Assembly (NCBI GenBank): GCA_034519515.1
Contig: JAXHOK010000038.1
Location: forward strand, 1 to 64,000
DNA length: 64,000 nt
Reading direction: 5' to 3'
DNA from: Arcicella sp034519515
GTDB taxonomy: Bacteria; Bacteroidota; Bacteroidia; Cytophagales; Spirosomataceae
Shown: piece after piece, positions 55,677 through 64,000 of the stretch
How the letters are laid out: each line of letters opens with the position of its first letter
Position numbering within the stretch: position 1 is the stretch's first letter
Notes under the pieces: model-generated
Databases searched by the model: none
What the model was told of the DNA's origin: nothing
Seen by the model: only the letters and a program-made list of their open reading frames with translations
Made by a program: the position numbers and the translations under genes

Positions 55677-56324
55677 TCAAGAATAACTCAACCCATATTG
55701 CTTCAAAACATCATCAGGAACACCCTCCCAACTATTAGGTTTATTACCTTGATAATCCATGTCTTTATGTCCCATTTCGGAAGAATAAAAGCCCGTAGCC
55801 GTTAGGTTTCGCATTAAAGAAAAGAAGTTTACCCCTTGCGAGAATTCAGGTTTTACTTTATTTGGGTAAGCAATTTCATCCACAATTTCAATCTGTTGTT
55901 TTGGGGTAATTGAAACAAAATCCTTCCCAAAAAGTCTGATTGCCGTTGAATCCATCCAACGTAAACCTCCACGCATGGGCGTTTTGAATTCGGGTTTGTC
56001 TTTGGTGATAAACTCAATGAAAGCTGGCACACCCGCTTGTGAGGCACTTCCCGAAACTTTATCGGCAGGAATAATAATATCCGAAAGCACGGTGATAGTT
56101 TTCATTTCGTGGTCGGAATAAAATTTTTCTGCCAACAATCGGGCATCCCGTTCCATTTCGTCTTTGGTTCGCCCGTAATTATATTTTGCGGTTGCTGCAA
56201 CTGTCTTTGCTTTGGGTTTTGGCTTTGGATTATCTAACATTTCAGCCGCCAAAGCATCATTGCCCACCACCGCCATTCCAAGCGATGATAAGCCTATATT
56301 TTTTAAAAAATCTCTCTTTTTCAT
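55677..56324 (-). CDS. Gluconate 2-dehydrogenase subunit 3-like protein (GMC small subunit)
   Basis: A 215-aa exported protein, the likely small subunit of a GMC-type membrane dehydrogenase. The N-terminus KKRDFLKNIGLSSLGMAVVG resembles a Tat-type signal. The body has SDIIIPADKVSGSASQAGVP and RGGLRWMDSTAIRLFGKDFV, as in subunit 3 proteins. The large subunit gene lies upstream on the same strand at 56905-58650 but the four-helix-bundle gene at 56363-56776 is between them. Together they would oxidise a sugar or sugar acid in the periplasm. Confidence 0.85.
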   Translation of the reverse strand: MKKRDFLKNIGLSSLGMAVVGNDALAAEMLDNPKPKPKAKTVAATAKYNYGRTKDEMERDARLLAEKFYSDHEMKTITVLSDIIIPADKVSGSASQAGVPAFIEFITKDKPEFKTPMRGGLRWMDSTAIRLFGKDFVSITPKQQIEIVDEIAYPNKVKPEFSQGVNFFSLMRNLTATGFYSSEMGHKDMDYQGNKPNSWEGVPDDVLKQYGLSYS

Positions 56325-56362
56325 TATTTTAAAAAGTTAAAGTAGTTCAAGAAGTTAGATAG

Positions 56363-56776
56363 TTAAAGAGTTGTTTTTACCTCTGTTTTTGAGAATTTTC
56401 TTCCTTTTATTTCAGTTTGAGTTAAATATCCAATCAGGCTATCAGTCATTCTTATTACTTCTGAAATTTGGTCGTAAGTAATTCGAAATTCCTCATCAGT
56501 AATGTAGTTTCTGTCTAACACTCTATACAGTTGAGATTTGACTTCATTTGCTGACCCTTTGGATATTCCTAAAAATTGGATAAATTCTCTATTACCACCT
56601 CTGCCAAATCCTTCTGCAATATTGTCCATGACCGAACCACCTGCTCTTCTGATTTGACTTTTCAGGTCATAATCTTTACTAAAATCACTTCTTGAACTAA
56701 ATTGAAATATTTTCTTATCAACCTCTCTCGCTTTTTGCCATGCTTTTATTTCTTCAAAACGATTAAGTGTTGCCAT
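56363..56776 (-). CDS. Four-helix-bundle protein (S23/intervening-sequence type)
   Basis: A 137-aa protein of the S23 / 23S rRNA-intervening-sequence-protein family. Landmarks are FEEIKAWQKAREVDKKIFQF, DYDLKSQIRRAGGSVMDNIA, EGFGRGGNREFIQFLGISKG and SANEVKSQLYRVLDR. The family is common in Bacteroidota and often scattered; its role is unclear. It lies between two subunits of one dehydrogenase, and both flanks are word-array sequence (56335-56378 and 56796-56912), so it was probably inserted there. It is intact. Confidence 0.88.
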   Translation of the reverse strand: MATLNRFEEIKAWQKAREVDKKIFQFSSRSDFSKDYDLKSQIRRAGGSVMDNIAEGFGRGGNREFIQFLGISKGSANEVKSQLYRVLDRNYITDEEFRITYDQISEVIRMTDSLIGYLTQTEIKGRKFSKTEVKTTL

Positions 56777-56795
56777 TTTTTGGGGAGTTTTAGTG

Positions 56796-56912
56796 GTTAA
56801 AAAGTTAAAGAGGTTAAAGAAGTTAAAAAGTTAACAGTGAAATAGTTTTAAAGTCTATACTTCTCTAACTTTCTAACCCCCATAACTTTTTAACTCTTTA
56901 ACTTTTATAACT
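56796..56912. repeat. Inverted repeat array built from GTTAAAAAGTTAAAG words
   Basis: The left arm (56796-56835) has GTTAAAAAGTTAAAGAGGTT and AAGAAGTTAAAAAGTTAAC; the right arm has AACTTTCTAACCC, AACTTTTTAACTCTTTAAC. A shorter stretch of the same word is at 56335-56362 on the other side of the four-helix-bundle gene. The right arm covers the last codons of the GMC gene at 56905. Confidence 0.75.
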
Positions 56913-58650
56913 GATTTAACTTTTTTTGCTCGATAATAAAATTGGAAGTACGAGCTGATAGTGCCAAAATTGTCCAAGTTGCATTTTTATCACCTTGCGA
57001 AACGAATGGAGCGGCATCGGCTACGAACAAATTTTTCACATCGTGGGCTTGGCAATTACTGTTCAGTACTGATTTTTTAGGGTCATTTCCCATTCTGGCA
57101 GTTCCTACTTCGTGAATGATTTTACCTGGTTCGGCTAATCCGTAATTGGTACTGGCATCAGGTTTTTTGCCGAGGGCTTCACCACCAATTTCGTGAATGA
57201 TTTGCTCGAAAGTATCTTGCATGTGCTTGGCTTGCTTGATTTCGTAATCCGACCAATTATAGTTAAAACGTAAAACGGGGATACCAAATTTATCAACGGT
57301 GTTGGGGTCGATTTCGCAATAATTATTATAATCAGGGATGGGTTCGCCACGTCCCGCCATGCCGATGTATGCTCCGTAAAATCTTCGATAATCTTCTTTT
57401 AATGAGGCTCCATAGCCTCCTGCGGCTTTTTTGATGCCTTCACGGGTAGGGTATTTTTCATTGATTCCTTCAATGCCCCAACCAAAACCGTATGCGGGCA
57501 TTCCCATTCCGCCACCATATTCAATATGATAACCTCTGGGGAAATCCAGCTTTTTATTGTCCAACCACCAAGGCGTATAAACGTGCATCCCGCCCACGCC
57601 GTCTTCATTATAACGTTTTCTGTCAAATAATGCGGGAATAATAGCCGAGCGAGAAGCCCCCGTTGAGTCATTGATATATCTTCCCACAATACCGCTCGAA
57701 TTCGCTAAACCATTCGGAAAGCGGCTTGATTTTGAATTTAATAACAAACGAGCCGTTTCTCCTGCACTTGCCGCCAAGATAACGATTTTGCCTCGCACGG
57801 TTTTTTCAGTCATCGTAACGGTGTCCACATACGATACGCCCGAAGCCAAGCCCGTTGTGGGGTCTGTTAATACTTCACGAGCCATCGCATACGTTATAAG
57901 GGTGCAATTTCCCGTTTTCATCGCAGGAATCATCAAGACCGAAGACGATGAAAAATCGGCATAAGCCTGACACGCTCTGTTGCATTGGTTACAGTAAAAA
58001 CATTGCCCACGGTCTTTATTGATGGGTTTTGTTAGGATTGAGAGGCGAGAAGGAATCGTTGGGATTCCCAATTTTTTATTGCTTTGTTGGAGCATTAATT
58101 CATGCAAACGTGGTTTTGGCGGAGGAAGAAAATATCCATCTGGATTATTATGCATTCCTTCATTTGTACCAAAAACCCCAATGAGTTTGTCCACATAGTC
58201 ATAATATGGTTTTACGTCATCGTAACCAATGGGCCAATCATCACCCAAACCATCAATGGATTTGCGTTTGAAATCATCGGGACCAAAACGGAGGGAAATC
58301 CGTCCCCAGTGGTTGGTTCGTCCACCCAACATTCTGGAACGAAACCAGTGAAATTCAGTGCCTTTTGTGGTGGTGTAGGGTTCACCATCAATTTGCCAAC
58401 CGCCGTAAGCCGCATCAAAATCGCCAAAAGAACGAGTTGAGCCAGCACCACGGCGGGGCGATTCCCAAGGTGCTTTCATTTGAGTTATATACTTGGGGTC
58501 GGCAGGGTCAAAATATTGCCCTGCTTCCAATACGCACACTTTTGCACCCGCTTTGGTGAGTTCATGAGCAGCCATTCCGCCACCCGCACCTGACCCTACA
58601 ATGACAACATCATAGACGGTTGAGGGCTCTTTTATTTGAAAATCAAGCAT
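56905..58650 (-). CDS. GMC-family FAD oxidoreductase (large dehydrogenase subunit)
   Basis: A 581-aa GMC-type flavoprotein. The FAD-binding motif VVIVGSGAGGGMAAHELTKA (about 15-34) opens the protein, the middle has RSRMLGGRTNHWGRISLRFG, a Cys-rich CFYCNQCNRAC segment at about 213, and the C-terminus carries HEVGTARMGNDP and NATWTILALSARTSNFI. Its length and the subunit 3 gene downstream suggest the large subunit of a gluconate-, fructose- or sugar-type dehydrogenase, which passes electrons to a cytochrome. There is no signal peptide. The substrate is unknown. Its C-terminal codons KLNQL lie in the right arm of the array at 56796-56912. Confidence 0.9.
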   Translation of the reverse strand: MLDFQIKEPSTVYDVVIVGSGAGGGMAAHELTKAGAKVCVLEAGQYFDPADPKYITQMKAPWESPRRGAGSTRSFGDFDAAYGGWQIDGEPYTTTKGTEFHWFRSRMLGGRTNHWGRISLRFGPDDFKRKSIDGLGDDWPIGYDDVKPYYDYVDKLIGVFGTNEGMHNNPDGYFLPPPKPRLHELMLQQSNKKLGIPTIPSRLSILTKPINKDRGQCFYCNQCNRACQAYADFSSSSVLMIPAMKTGNCTLITYAMAREVLTDPTTGLASGVSYVDTVTMTEKTVRGKIVILAASAGETARLLLNSKSSRFPNGLANSSGIVGRYINDSTGASRSAIIPALFDRKRYNEDGVGGMHVYTPWWLDNKKLDFPRGYHIEYGGGMGMPAYGFGWGIEGINEKYPTREGIKKAAGGYGASLKEDYRRFYGAYIGMAGRGEPIPDYNNYCEIDPNTVDKFGIPVLRFNYNWSDYEIKQAKHMQDTFEQIIHEIGGEALGKKPDASTNYGLAEPGKIIHEVGTARMGNDPKKSVLNSNCQAHDVKNLFVADAAPFVSQGDKNATWTILALSARTSNFIIEQKKLNQL

Positions 58651-58984
58651 TATAAATGTGTTTTGAATTGAAATATTTTAGTACACTGTTCATAATATTC
58701 TCTGGAGAAAAATAATAAAAAAAAATAAATAGGGGGATTATAAGTTATTTCAAGTTTCGGGAAGTTCTCCAATCCAAAAACTTATTAAATCGTGTATTTA
58801 AATTGAGATAATTTTACCAATATTATACCATACGCTGAAAGGCAGTTTTTACCCTCAAATATATTGTTTTTTTTTGATTTACAATCATTACTTTTTTTTT
58901 CATTTATAATTTAATCCTAATCTCAGATATTTGCCAAATCACCTTTTGAATACTAACTTGTGAATTACTGTAAAATCAACAATA
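58651..58984. other. AT-rich spacer without genes
   Basis: A 334-nt spacer between two diverging genes. I see no open frame of note. It has long A and T runs and the half-site TTTCGGGAAGTT at about 58754, which is one arm of the CTTCCCGAAAGT hairpins found elsewhere. Promoters for both genes are expected here but no clear box could be set. Confidence 0.5.
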
Positions 58985-61900
58985 ATGCTTATCAAAAAAT
59001 ATTTATTATCATTCGCCTTCCTTTGTCTTGCTAACTTATTATCCGCTCAGGATAATCCACGTTATTTAGCATTTTCATTAGTCAATTTGGAACATCGAAA
59101 TCCGCAATTAGACGACATCAATAAAGCCGCAGATTTAGGGATGAATGCCTTTATTATCAGTATTCGCCGTGATGTGATTGTGGGTAAAAAAGTGAGTGCT
59201 ACTAATCCTTGGGAACAGTACGATAATCAGATAAAAGTGGCTCGACAAAGGGGCATGAAAATCTGTTTTAGAATCGTTTTTGCCACTTGGTGTAACAACA
59301 AAACGGTAGGCGAACCTTTGGATAATAACGTAGCTACGTGTAGTGGTTTTCCAGCCTCCGAAAGAATGTTAGGGCTTGATGCTAAGGGAGTTGGCAGAGT
59401 TCATCAGCAATCTTTTGGTTATAATGGTTGTGATATTTTTGATGATTGCGGACAGATGATGACCACCAGTTTATCATCTGCCAAAACCATAAAAGATATG
59501 CAAGATTTTACGTTGGATGTACTTCAAAGATACAAACCAGTCATTGATGCAGGGGATGTGATTTATGCTTCGGCAGTTATTACGCCTGAGCAAGAATTTG
59601 GATTTCCTTTTTTTACCACAAAAGGTTTGGATGGCGTTGTGATTTCGCTTTTCGACTACTCTGCCTCCATGATTAATGGTTTTCGGGAATGGGTAAAAGT
59701 GAGATATGGGAATGATTTTTCAAGAATGAAAACCGTTTGGGGAACTTACGCTAATACATTTTCGGGGTTTAATAATATCGAACCACCCCGCCCAACGGGG
59801 GTGTTTAATTGGACGGTTTTTTTGTTGGGACAAGCGGGCAATGATTGGTATGCCTATCGACATTCTTTGCTCAAAAATTATTCGCAGGCTTTTTTGAAAA
59901 CCGTAAAAAACTTTGATAACCGTCTGAAAGTGGTCAATGATTATGGTTCAATAATCGACCAGCCCACCGTTCAGCGAGGCACATTTTCGTTTAAAGATAT
60001 TGGTGAGGGAACGGATGGTGTAAAAATGAACAGCTCACCTTTTCAAGACCATCGTTTTATTATGGATGTTGCTCGAACCAGCTTTGCGGACAAATGGGTA
60101 ATGATGGAGGTTGAATCTTTTAGAGATAGAACCGATTTGCAAGAACAACATTTCATTGAAGCCTACACGCACGGAGCAAAATTAGTGGGTGCTTTCGCCT
60201 TTGATGTGCTTAATAATCAGGCACATAGAGAAATGTTGCAACGCATGACCGATAGATTTATTAAAGGAAATCAGCAGGTAGAAAAAATTGAAACCTGCGG
60301 TACTACGATAAGTTCAGTGTACGAATTATTGGAAGATGGAGGCTGTGCTTTTAAAAAATCTGACCCACAAAGTGATTGCCGTGCGTATCGGGATTGGGCA
60401 AATTTGAAAAAAGTGAATGGCGATAAACCCGTGAAAGTAGTTATGGATGAAAGTTTTACTACGGGTAAACCATTCAAACTATCTCAAAATGATTTATCAG
60501 CGTGTAGTTCAATTCTAAATTTTAAAGAAACATATTCCACTGATTGTCAGAGAGTTGGTGTAAAACCAAAAGCTGCTGATAATCTAAAAGGGATGATTGA
60601 AACCTCCACCTGTGATAAAATTACGGGTTGGGCATTGAACACTAATAACTTAGACGAAATTCAAGCGGTTGATATTTATGTGGACAGCGTGAAAATTGGA
60701 ACTACGCAAGCTAATATTGGTAACCGCCTTGATTTGGTAACTACCTTCAACTCTAACAAAGCCAATTTCAGAGGATTTACTTTCGTACTGCCCGATTCGG
60801 CTTGGTATAAATCTGGACAAGTGAAAAGAATTTACGCTCGTTTTGCCAATACCAGCACTCTATTAGAAGACAGCGGTGACTTAAAAACGCTCGCCTGTGA
60901 AGGCACAGGTTCGGGCATTTGTGGGCAACGTTTCCGATTGATAGTTTCACCAGATTCTTTGACGAATGTTTTGACTCGGGCGGTTGATTACAAAATTGCG
61001 GTTTCATCTAATACCCGTTGGAATATCACTAAAAATGTTAATTGGCTTACTACCAGTACAGATACGGGCAGTTTTAATAATTCTTTTACCTTAAAAATTA
61101 CCGCAAATCCAGACACAGGAACTCGCCGAGGCAGAGTAACTTTGACGGCTGGAAATTTGACCAAAAGCATAATTATTGCTCAAAAAGGCGTAGGACAACC
61201 ATACCTGACTGTATCACCAGATTCCATCACGACCATTACTTTTGTGGGGGCAGAGTATCGAGTTGTTACAGGGTCAAACGTGCGGCTAAGACTATCCAAA
61301 AATGTAAATTGGATAACAACTGACCCCGTAACTGATATTAATAACGGTTCATTCGGTTTGCGGATTGAAGCTAATCCAGACACAGCAACTCGAAGAGGGG
61401 TTTTGACGGTATCGGGACAAGGTATTACCAAGCGTTTTTATATTATTCAGAAAGGAAAAGGGCAGTCTTGTGTGGGTTGCAATGGTTCAATTGATACCGA
61501 TAAACCCTTTAACGACCCTAACGATATTGCGGGAAGAATTGCCCCAGCCACATACAGAGGTTGGGTGGAATCAGTAAACTGTTGTAGTATAAAAGGTTGG
61601 GCTTTCGACAGTCAGAATTATGATGAAAATTTAATGGTCGATATTTATCTGGATAAGCAATTGATTGGCTCTACGCCCGCCAACAAGGGGTATCGTACCG
61701 ATTTAGCTTTCAATTATCAGAGCGATAAATTATTATATAAATCTTTTTGTTTCCCCATACCAAAATCAACTTTGGACTCTTTTAAAAACGGAAAAGACAA
61801 GCAATTATATGTCCGTTTTGGCGGAACGGTTACTAAATTATTCACGCCCGAACCACGTTTTTTGAACTGTAAACCTAATACCGTTTGCCCCGAAGGGTTT

Positions 61901-62182
61901 AATTGTGAAGAAATCGCTTACCAAGATTATTTGGAAGAAGTTTTCCCAAATCCAAGCAACGGAAAATACACTTTTAAACTTTATTCTCTGAAAAATCAAA
62001 CAGCGGAATTCAAATTAGTTGATACGCAGGGATTGCTTTTGAAGAACATAAAATACGATGTTTTGGCGGGTCTGAATAATGTAGAATTGGATGCTGCGGG
62101 TGTAAAAAATGGGGTAATTCTATTGTCTATTCAGATGGAGAATGGGAATATTTTGTTTAAAAGGTTGATAAAGATTGAATAA
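58985..62182 (+). CDS. Large type IX secretion cargo: TIM-barrel glycoside-hydrolase-like domain, duplicated Cys domain, two BACON domains, sorting domain
   Basis: A 1065-aa exported protein. Order by residue: signal peptide (1-21); beta-galactosidase (GH42/GH35-like) TIM barrel (about 25-430), with ARQRGMKICFRIVFATW, VITPEQEFGFPFF; Cys-containing domain with STCDKITGWALNTNNLDEIQ and DIYVDSVKIGTTQANIGNRL (about 535-640); BACON 1 (about 640-735), with RLIVSPDSLTNVLTRAVDYK and WNITKNVNWLTT; BACON 2 (about 735-820), with LTVSPDSITTITFVGAEYRV; a second copy of the Cys domain (about 860-965), with NCCSIKGWAFDSQNYDENLM and DIYLDKQLIGSTPANKGYRT; type IX sorting domain (about 985-1065), starting EEVFPNPSNGKYTF. 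The sorting domain means secretion through the outer membrane. Catalytic residues and substrate are not identified. Confidence 0.82.
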   Translation: MLIKKYLLSFAFLCLANLLSAQDNPRYLAFSLVNLEHRNPQLDDINKAADLGMNAFIISIRRDVIVGKKVSATNPWEQYDNQIKVARQRGMKICFRIVFATWCNNKTVGEPLDNNVATCSGFPASERMLGLDAKGVGRVHQQSFGYNGCDIFDDCGQMMTTSLSSAKTIKDMQDFTLDVLQRYKPVIDAGDVIYASAVITPEQEFGFPFFTTKGLDGVVISLFDYSASMINGFREWVKVRYGNDFSRMKTVWGTYANTFSGFNNIEPPRPTGVFNWTVFLLGQAGNDWYAYRHSLLKNYSQAFLKTVKNFDNRLKVVNDYGSIIDQPTVQRGTFSFKDIGEGTDGVKMNSSPFQDHRFIMDVARTSFADKWVMMEVESFRDRTDLQEQHFIEAYTHGAKLVGAFAFDVLNNQAHREMLQRMTDRFIKGNQQVEKIETCGTTISSVYELLEDGGCAFKKSDPQSDCRAYRDWANLKKVNGDKPVKVVMDESFTTGKPFKLSQNDLSACSSILNFKETYSTDCQRVGVKPKAADNLKGMIETSTCDKITGWALNTNNLDEIQAVDIYVDSVKIGTTQANIGNRLDLVTTFNSNKANFRGFTFVLPDSAWYKSGQVKRIYARFANTSTLLEDSGDLKTLACEGTGSGICGQRFRLIVSPDSLTNVLTRAVDYKIAVSSNTRWNITKNVNWLTTSTDTGSFNNSFTLKITANPDTGTRRGRVTLTAGNLTKSIIIAQKGVGQPYLTVSPDSITTITFVGAEYRVVTGSNVRLRLSKNVNWITTDPVTDINNGSFGLRIEANPDTATRRGVLTVSGQGITKRFYIIQKGKGQSCVGCNGSIDTDKPFNDPNDIAGRIAPATYRGWVESVNCCSIKGWAFDSQNYDENLMVDIYLDKQLIGSTPANKGYRTDLAFNYQSDKLLYKSFCFPIPKSTLDSFKNGKDKQLYVRFGGTVTKLFTPEPRFLNCKPNTVCPEGFNCEEIAYQDYLEEVFPNPSNGKYTFKLYSLKNQTAEFKLVDTQGLLLKNIKYDVLAGLNNVELDAAGVKNGVILLSIQMENGNILFKRLIKIE

Positions 62183-62192
62183 GTAAATTGTA

Positions 62193-62272
62193 ACTTCCCG
62201 AAAGTTTTTTTTACTTTCGGGAAGTTGAAAATTACTTGTAACTTCCCGAAAGTAGAAATAACTTTCGGGAAG
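62193..62272. repeat. Two CTTCCCGAAAGT hairpins
   Basis: Two hairpins (62193-62225 and 62241-62272), each with arms ACTTCCCGAAAGT and ACTTTCGGGAAG, 48 nt apart start to start. They lie between the converging cargo and yicC genes. A pair with the same sequence and spacing of 46 nt is inside mini-element Y (51024-51102). Confidence 0.85.
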
Positions 62273-62287
62273 CATTAAAACACATTC

Positions 62288-63166
62288 TCAAAGCACATTA
62301 GAAGTCTGTTCCTTAATTTTCTCCAATTCATCTTTCATATTCACCACAATTCTTTGCAAAACTACATCATTTGCTTTTGAGCCAATGGTGTTAATTTCAC
62401 GACCAATTTCTTGGCAAAGGAAGTTTAATTTTTTGCCGTTTCCTTCTTTCAAAACATCCTTGAAATAGTTTAAATGAGTACGCAGACGCACTTTTTCTTC
62501 TGAAATATCATATTTTTCGATATAATAAATCAATTCTTGTTCAAAACGATTTTTATCAAACTCTTCATCGCCCAAAAGGTCAGTTACCGATTTTCTCAGA
62601 CGCTCACGCACGTTAGGAATACGAGTAATGTCTTGAACTTCAACCTCCGACAAAAGCTCGCCAATTTTATCAATGTATTCGATAAATTTATGAGAAACAA
62701 TATCACCCTCACGCAAACGAAACTTAGTACACTCGGCAATGGCTTGATTGACGGTTTTCAGAATCTGTTGCCATTCTGTTTCGGCTTGCTCTTCTGATAC
62801 CACTTCGGTATTGAAAGCATTGGGCAACGTCAAGGCTATTTTGAATAATTCAGTAACATCTGCACCGCCAAAAGCATCGGCAGATTGTTTCAAATCTTTC
62901 ATGTACGCCTGCACCAAAGGCTGATTGATATTCGTCCCCGAACTGGCTACATCGGTATAATTTGTGGTCAGGTTAAACTCAATTTTACCCCTTTCCAAAG
63001 CCTGTGTTAATAGATTTCTGATTTCTATTTCTCTGAAAGACAGGCTTTTAGGGATTCTACAATAAATATCGGTGAATTTAGAGTTTAGAGATTTTACTTC
63101 GGCAGTAACAGTCAAACTACTTGATTCAGAAGTAGCTTTTCCAAAGCCGGTCATTGATTTTAACAT
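62288..63166 (-). CDS. yicC: YicC-family endoribonuclease
   Basis: A 292-aa member of the YicC/YloC family of endoribonucleases, which degrade or process small RNAs. The opening LKSMTGFGKATSESSSLTVT is the family's MTGFG signature, VEVQDITRIPNVRERLRKSV and the C-terminal LNFLCQEIGREINTIGSKAN and the following helix are all present. Complete. It converges with the cargo gene. Confidence 0.92.
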   Translation of the reverse strand: MLKSMTGFGKATSESSSLTVTAEVKSLNSKFTDIYCRIPKSLSFREIEIRNLLTQALERGKIEFNLTTNYTDVASSGTNINQPLVQAYMKDLKQSADAFGGADVTELFKIALTLPNAFNTEVVSEEQAETEWQQILKTVNQAIAECTKFRLREGDIVSHKFIEYIDKIGELLSEVEVQDITRIPNVRERLRKSVTDLLGDEEFDKNRFEQELIYYIEKYDISEEKVRLRTHLNYFKDVLKEGNGKKLNFLCQEIGREINTIGSKANDVVLQRIVVNMKDELEKIKEQTSNVL

Positions 63167-63244
63167 ATCGTTGGATTTTCTATTGTTAAGGAATTGACAA
63201 ATTTACGACTAAAAGACGCAACAATTAAAAATAATTCAGCAAAT

Positions 63245-63276
63245 ACTCATTGCTCACAGCTCATTACTCGCTACTT
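63245..63276. repeat. Single arm of a GTGAGCAATGAG word array
   Basis: CTCATTGCTCACAGCTCATT (complement GTGAGCAATGAG as in sucB) overlaps the last codons of the methyltransferase gene at 63254. No opposite arm is found. Confidence 0.6.
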
Positions 63277-64000
63277 TCCTACAAACAATCATAATCTTCT
63301 GATTTTGAGCATCAGTAGTGGCAAAAAGATAAGTATTTCCACCCTCGGATATTTTCAATTTTTCCCGAATTTGCTTTACCGATAAAGGGAAGTTTCGGAT
63401 GGTAATATTGGCTTTATTTTCGGACAAAAACGTAGAGATTTCTTTCTTATCCAATTTACAAACGCCCTCAATTTTAAAGATTCTCCCTTGGAAATCCGAC
63501 ACTAAATCAATAGAGGTGTAAAGATGGCTATGCGGGGCAATCTTCTGTAAATCAAAGTGTTGTGCAATAATTCTAAACCCTCCTGCTTTCAAAATTGCGG
63601 CATTGGGTTCGTATAAATACTGTTGTGGCAAACCTATTTTTAAGATAGCATTTCTCTCTTCTGATTTCTTAAAAGTAAAAGTATCATTCGGTAAATTAAC
63701 GGCATGATATTGAGCCTCTTTTTGATAGTCTTTTTGCAGATGAAATAAAATTTCTTTCACCTCATTTCCCACCGCTACTACATAAATATTTACCACATTT
63801 TGAAGTTCCAAAACCGCCAAATTAATATCCAACATCGGTGAGGCTTTCAAGAGGATGTTATCCGTTTTAGTGAACAAAAAATCCTTAATTTCTAAAATAT
63901 TAGGCTCACAATCTTGCAAACTAACCACTTTGTTTCCAGTATCGTCTCGGCGATGTGGGTCGAGGTAAATCCATGAGAAGTTTGAGGTATCGTTTTCAAG
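63254..64000 (-). CDS. Class I SAM-dependent methyltransferase with THUMP-like domain (C-terminal part, 5' end outside window)
   Basis: The frame is open to the end of the window and lacks a start. It begins with the end of a Rossmann methyltransferase domain (NFSWIYLDPHRRDDTGNK, like the family's DPARR loop), then a THUMP-like C-terminal domain with LKASPMLDINLAVLEL, KKSERNAILKIGLPQQYLYE and AGGFRIIAQHFDLQKIAPHS. The final codons ASNEL come from the word-array sequence at 63245-63276. The RNA substrate is not known. 249 residues are seen. Confidence 0.8.
   Translation of the reverse strand, partial: LENDTSNFSWIYLDPHRRDDTGNKVVSLQDCEPNILEIKDFLFTKTDNILLKASPMLDINLAVLELQNVVNIYVVAVGNEVKEILFHLQKDYQKEAQYHAVNLPNDTFTFKKSEERNAILKIGLPQQYLYEPNAAILKAGGFRIIAQHFDLQKIAPHSHLYTSIDLVSDFQGRIFKIEGVCKLDKKEISTFLSENKANITIRNFPLSVKQIREKLKISEGGNTYLFATTDAQNQKIMIVCRKVASNEL

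Overview
The window is about 64 kb from an AT-rich member of the Bacteroidota, most likely order Cytophagales; the genus cannot be read from the sequence. The evidence is a SusC/SusD pair plus a second, ruined pair, a PorP/SprF-type secretion protein, a large exported protein with a type IX C-terminal sorting domain, lipoboxes of the LSSC/LFAC kind, TAnnTTTG -7 promoter boxes and almost no Shine-Dalgarno sequences. No rRNA, tRNA or CRISPR array was seen, and no intact transposase.

Layout. 1-16.5 kb: remnant of a phosphodiester glycosidase gene, an APC permease, a DUF885 peptidase, an intact SusC-SusD-DUF4397 operon, a heavily frameshifted second SusC-SusD pair with a divergent DeoR regulator, and a PorP/SprF protein. 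16.6-19.5 kb: two paralogous periplasmic thioredoxin-domain proteins. 20.6-29.1 kb: 2-oxoglutarate dehydrogenase genes sucA, sucB and lpdA, with small accessory genes (two nuclease-like proteins, a retropepsin-like protease, two unknowns) placed between them. 29.2-43.9 kb: a frameshifted sugar isomerase, clpB, a two-component pair, a coiled-coil membrane protein, a membrane-anchored EEP-family phosphohydrolase and a complete RND efflux operon. 43.9-52.3 kb: small unknown genes, a possible double-glycine peptide precursor, broken membrane-protein genes, dgt, a GyrI-like protein, ogt and a large secreted-protein pseudogene. 52.3-64 kb: methylmalonyl-CoA epimerase, a GH88/105 hydrolase, an HNH endonuclease pair, a two-subunit GMC dehydrogenase split by a four-helix-bundle gene, a 1065-aa type IX cargo protein, a YicC RNase and the end of a THUMP-like methyltransferase.

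The most unusual content is not genes. (1) At least ten spacers hold an inverted repeat whose arms are built from a short word repeated imperfectly (8-14 nt), the word differing between loci. Some arms run into the ends of genes, one lies just upstream of clpB, and a copy appears to lie in frame inside the sucB interdomain linker. (2) Two different mini-elements (164 and 158 bp) sit in the same secreted-protein pseudogene. Each has a 3-bp TAA/TTA target duplication, and removing each in silico rejoins the reading frame. (3) Two related 160-190 bp foldback elements bracket a DUF1801 gene, and one truncates it. (4) Several kinds of short palindrome recur at distant sites. Many disrupted genes lie close together; most could be true decay, but some single-base shifts (such as the one at an 8-nt homopolymer) could be sequencing errors.
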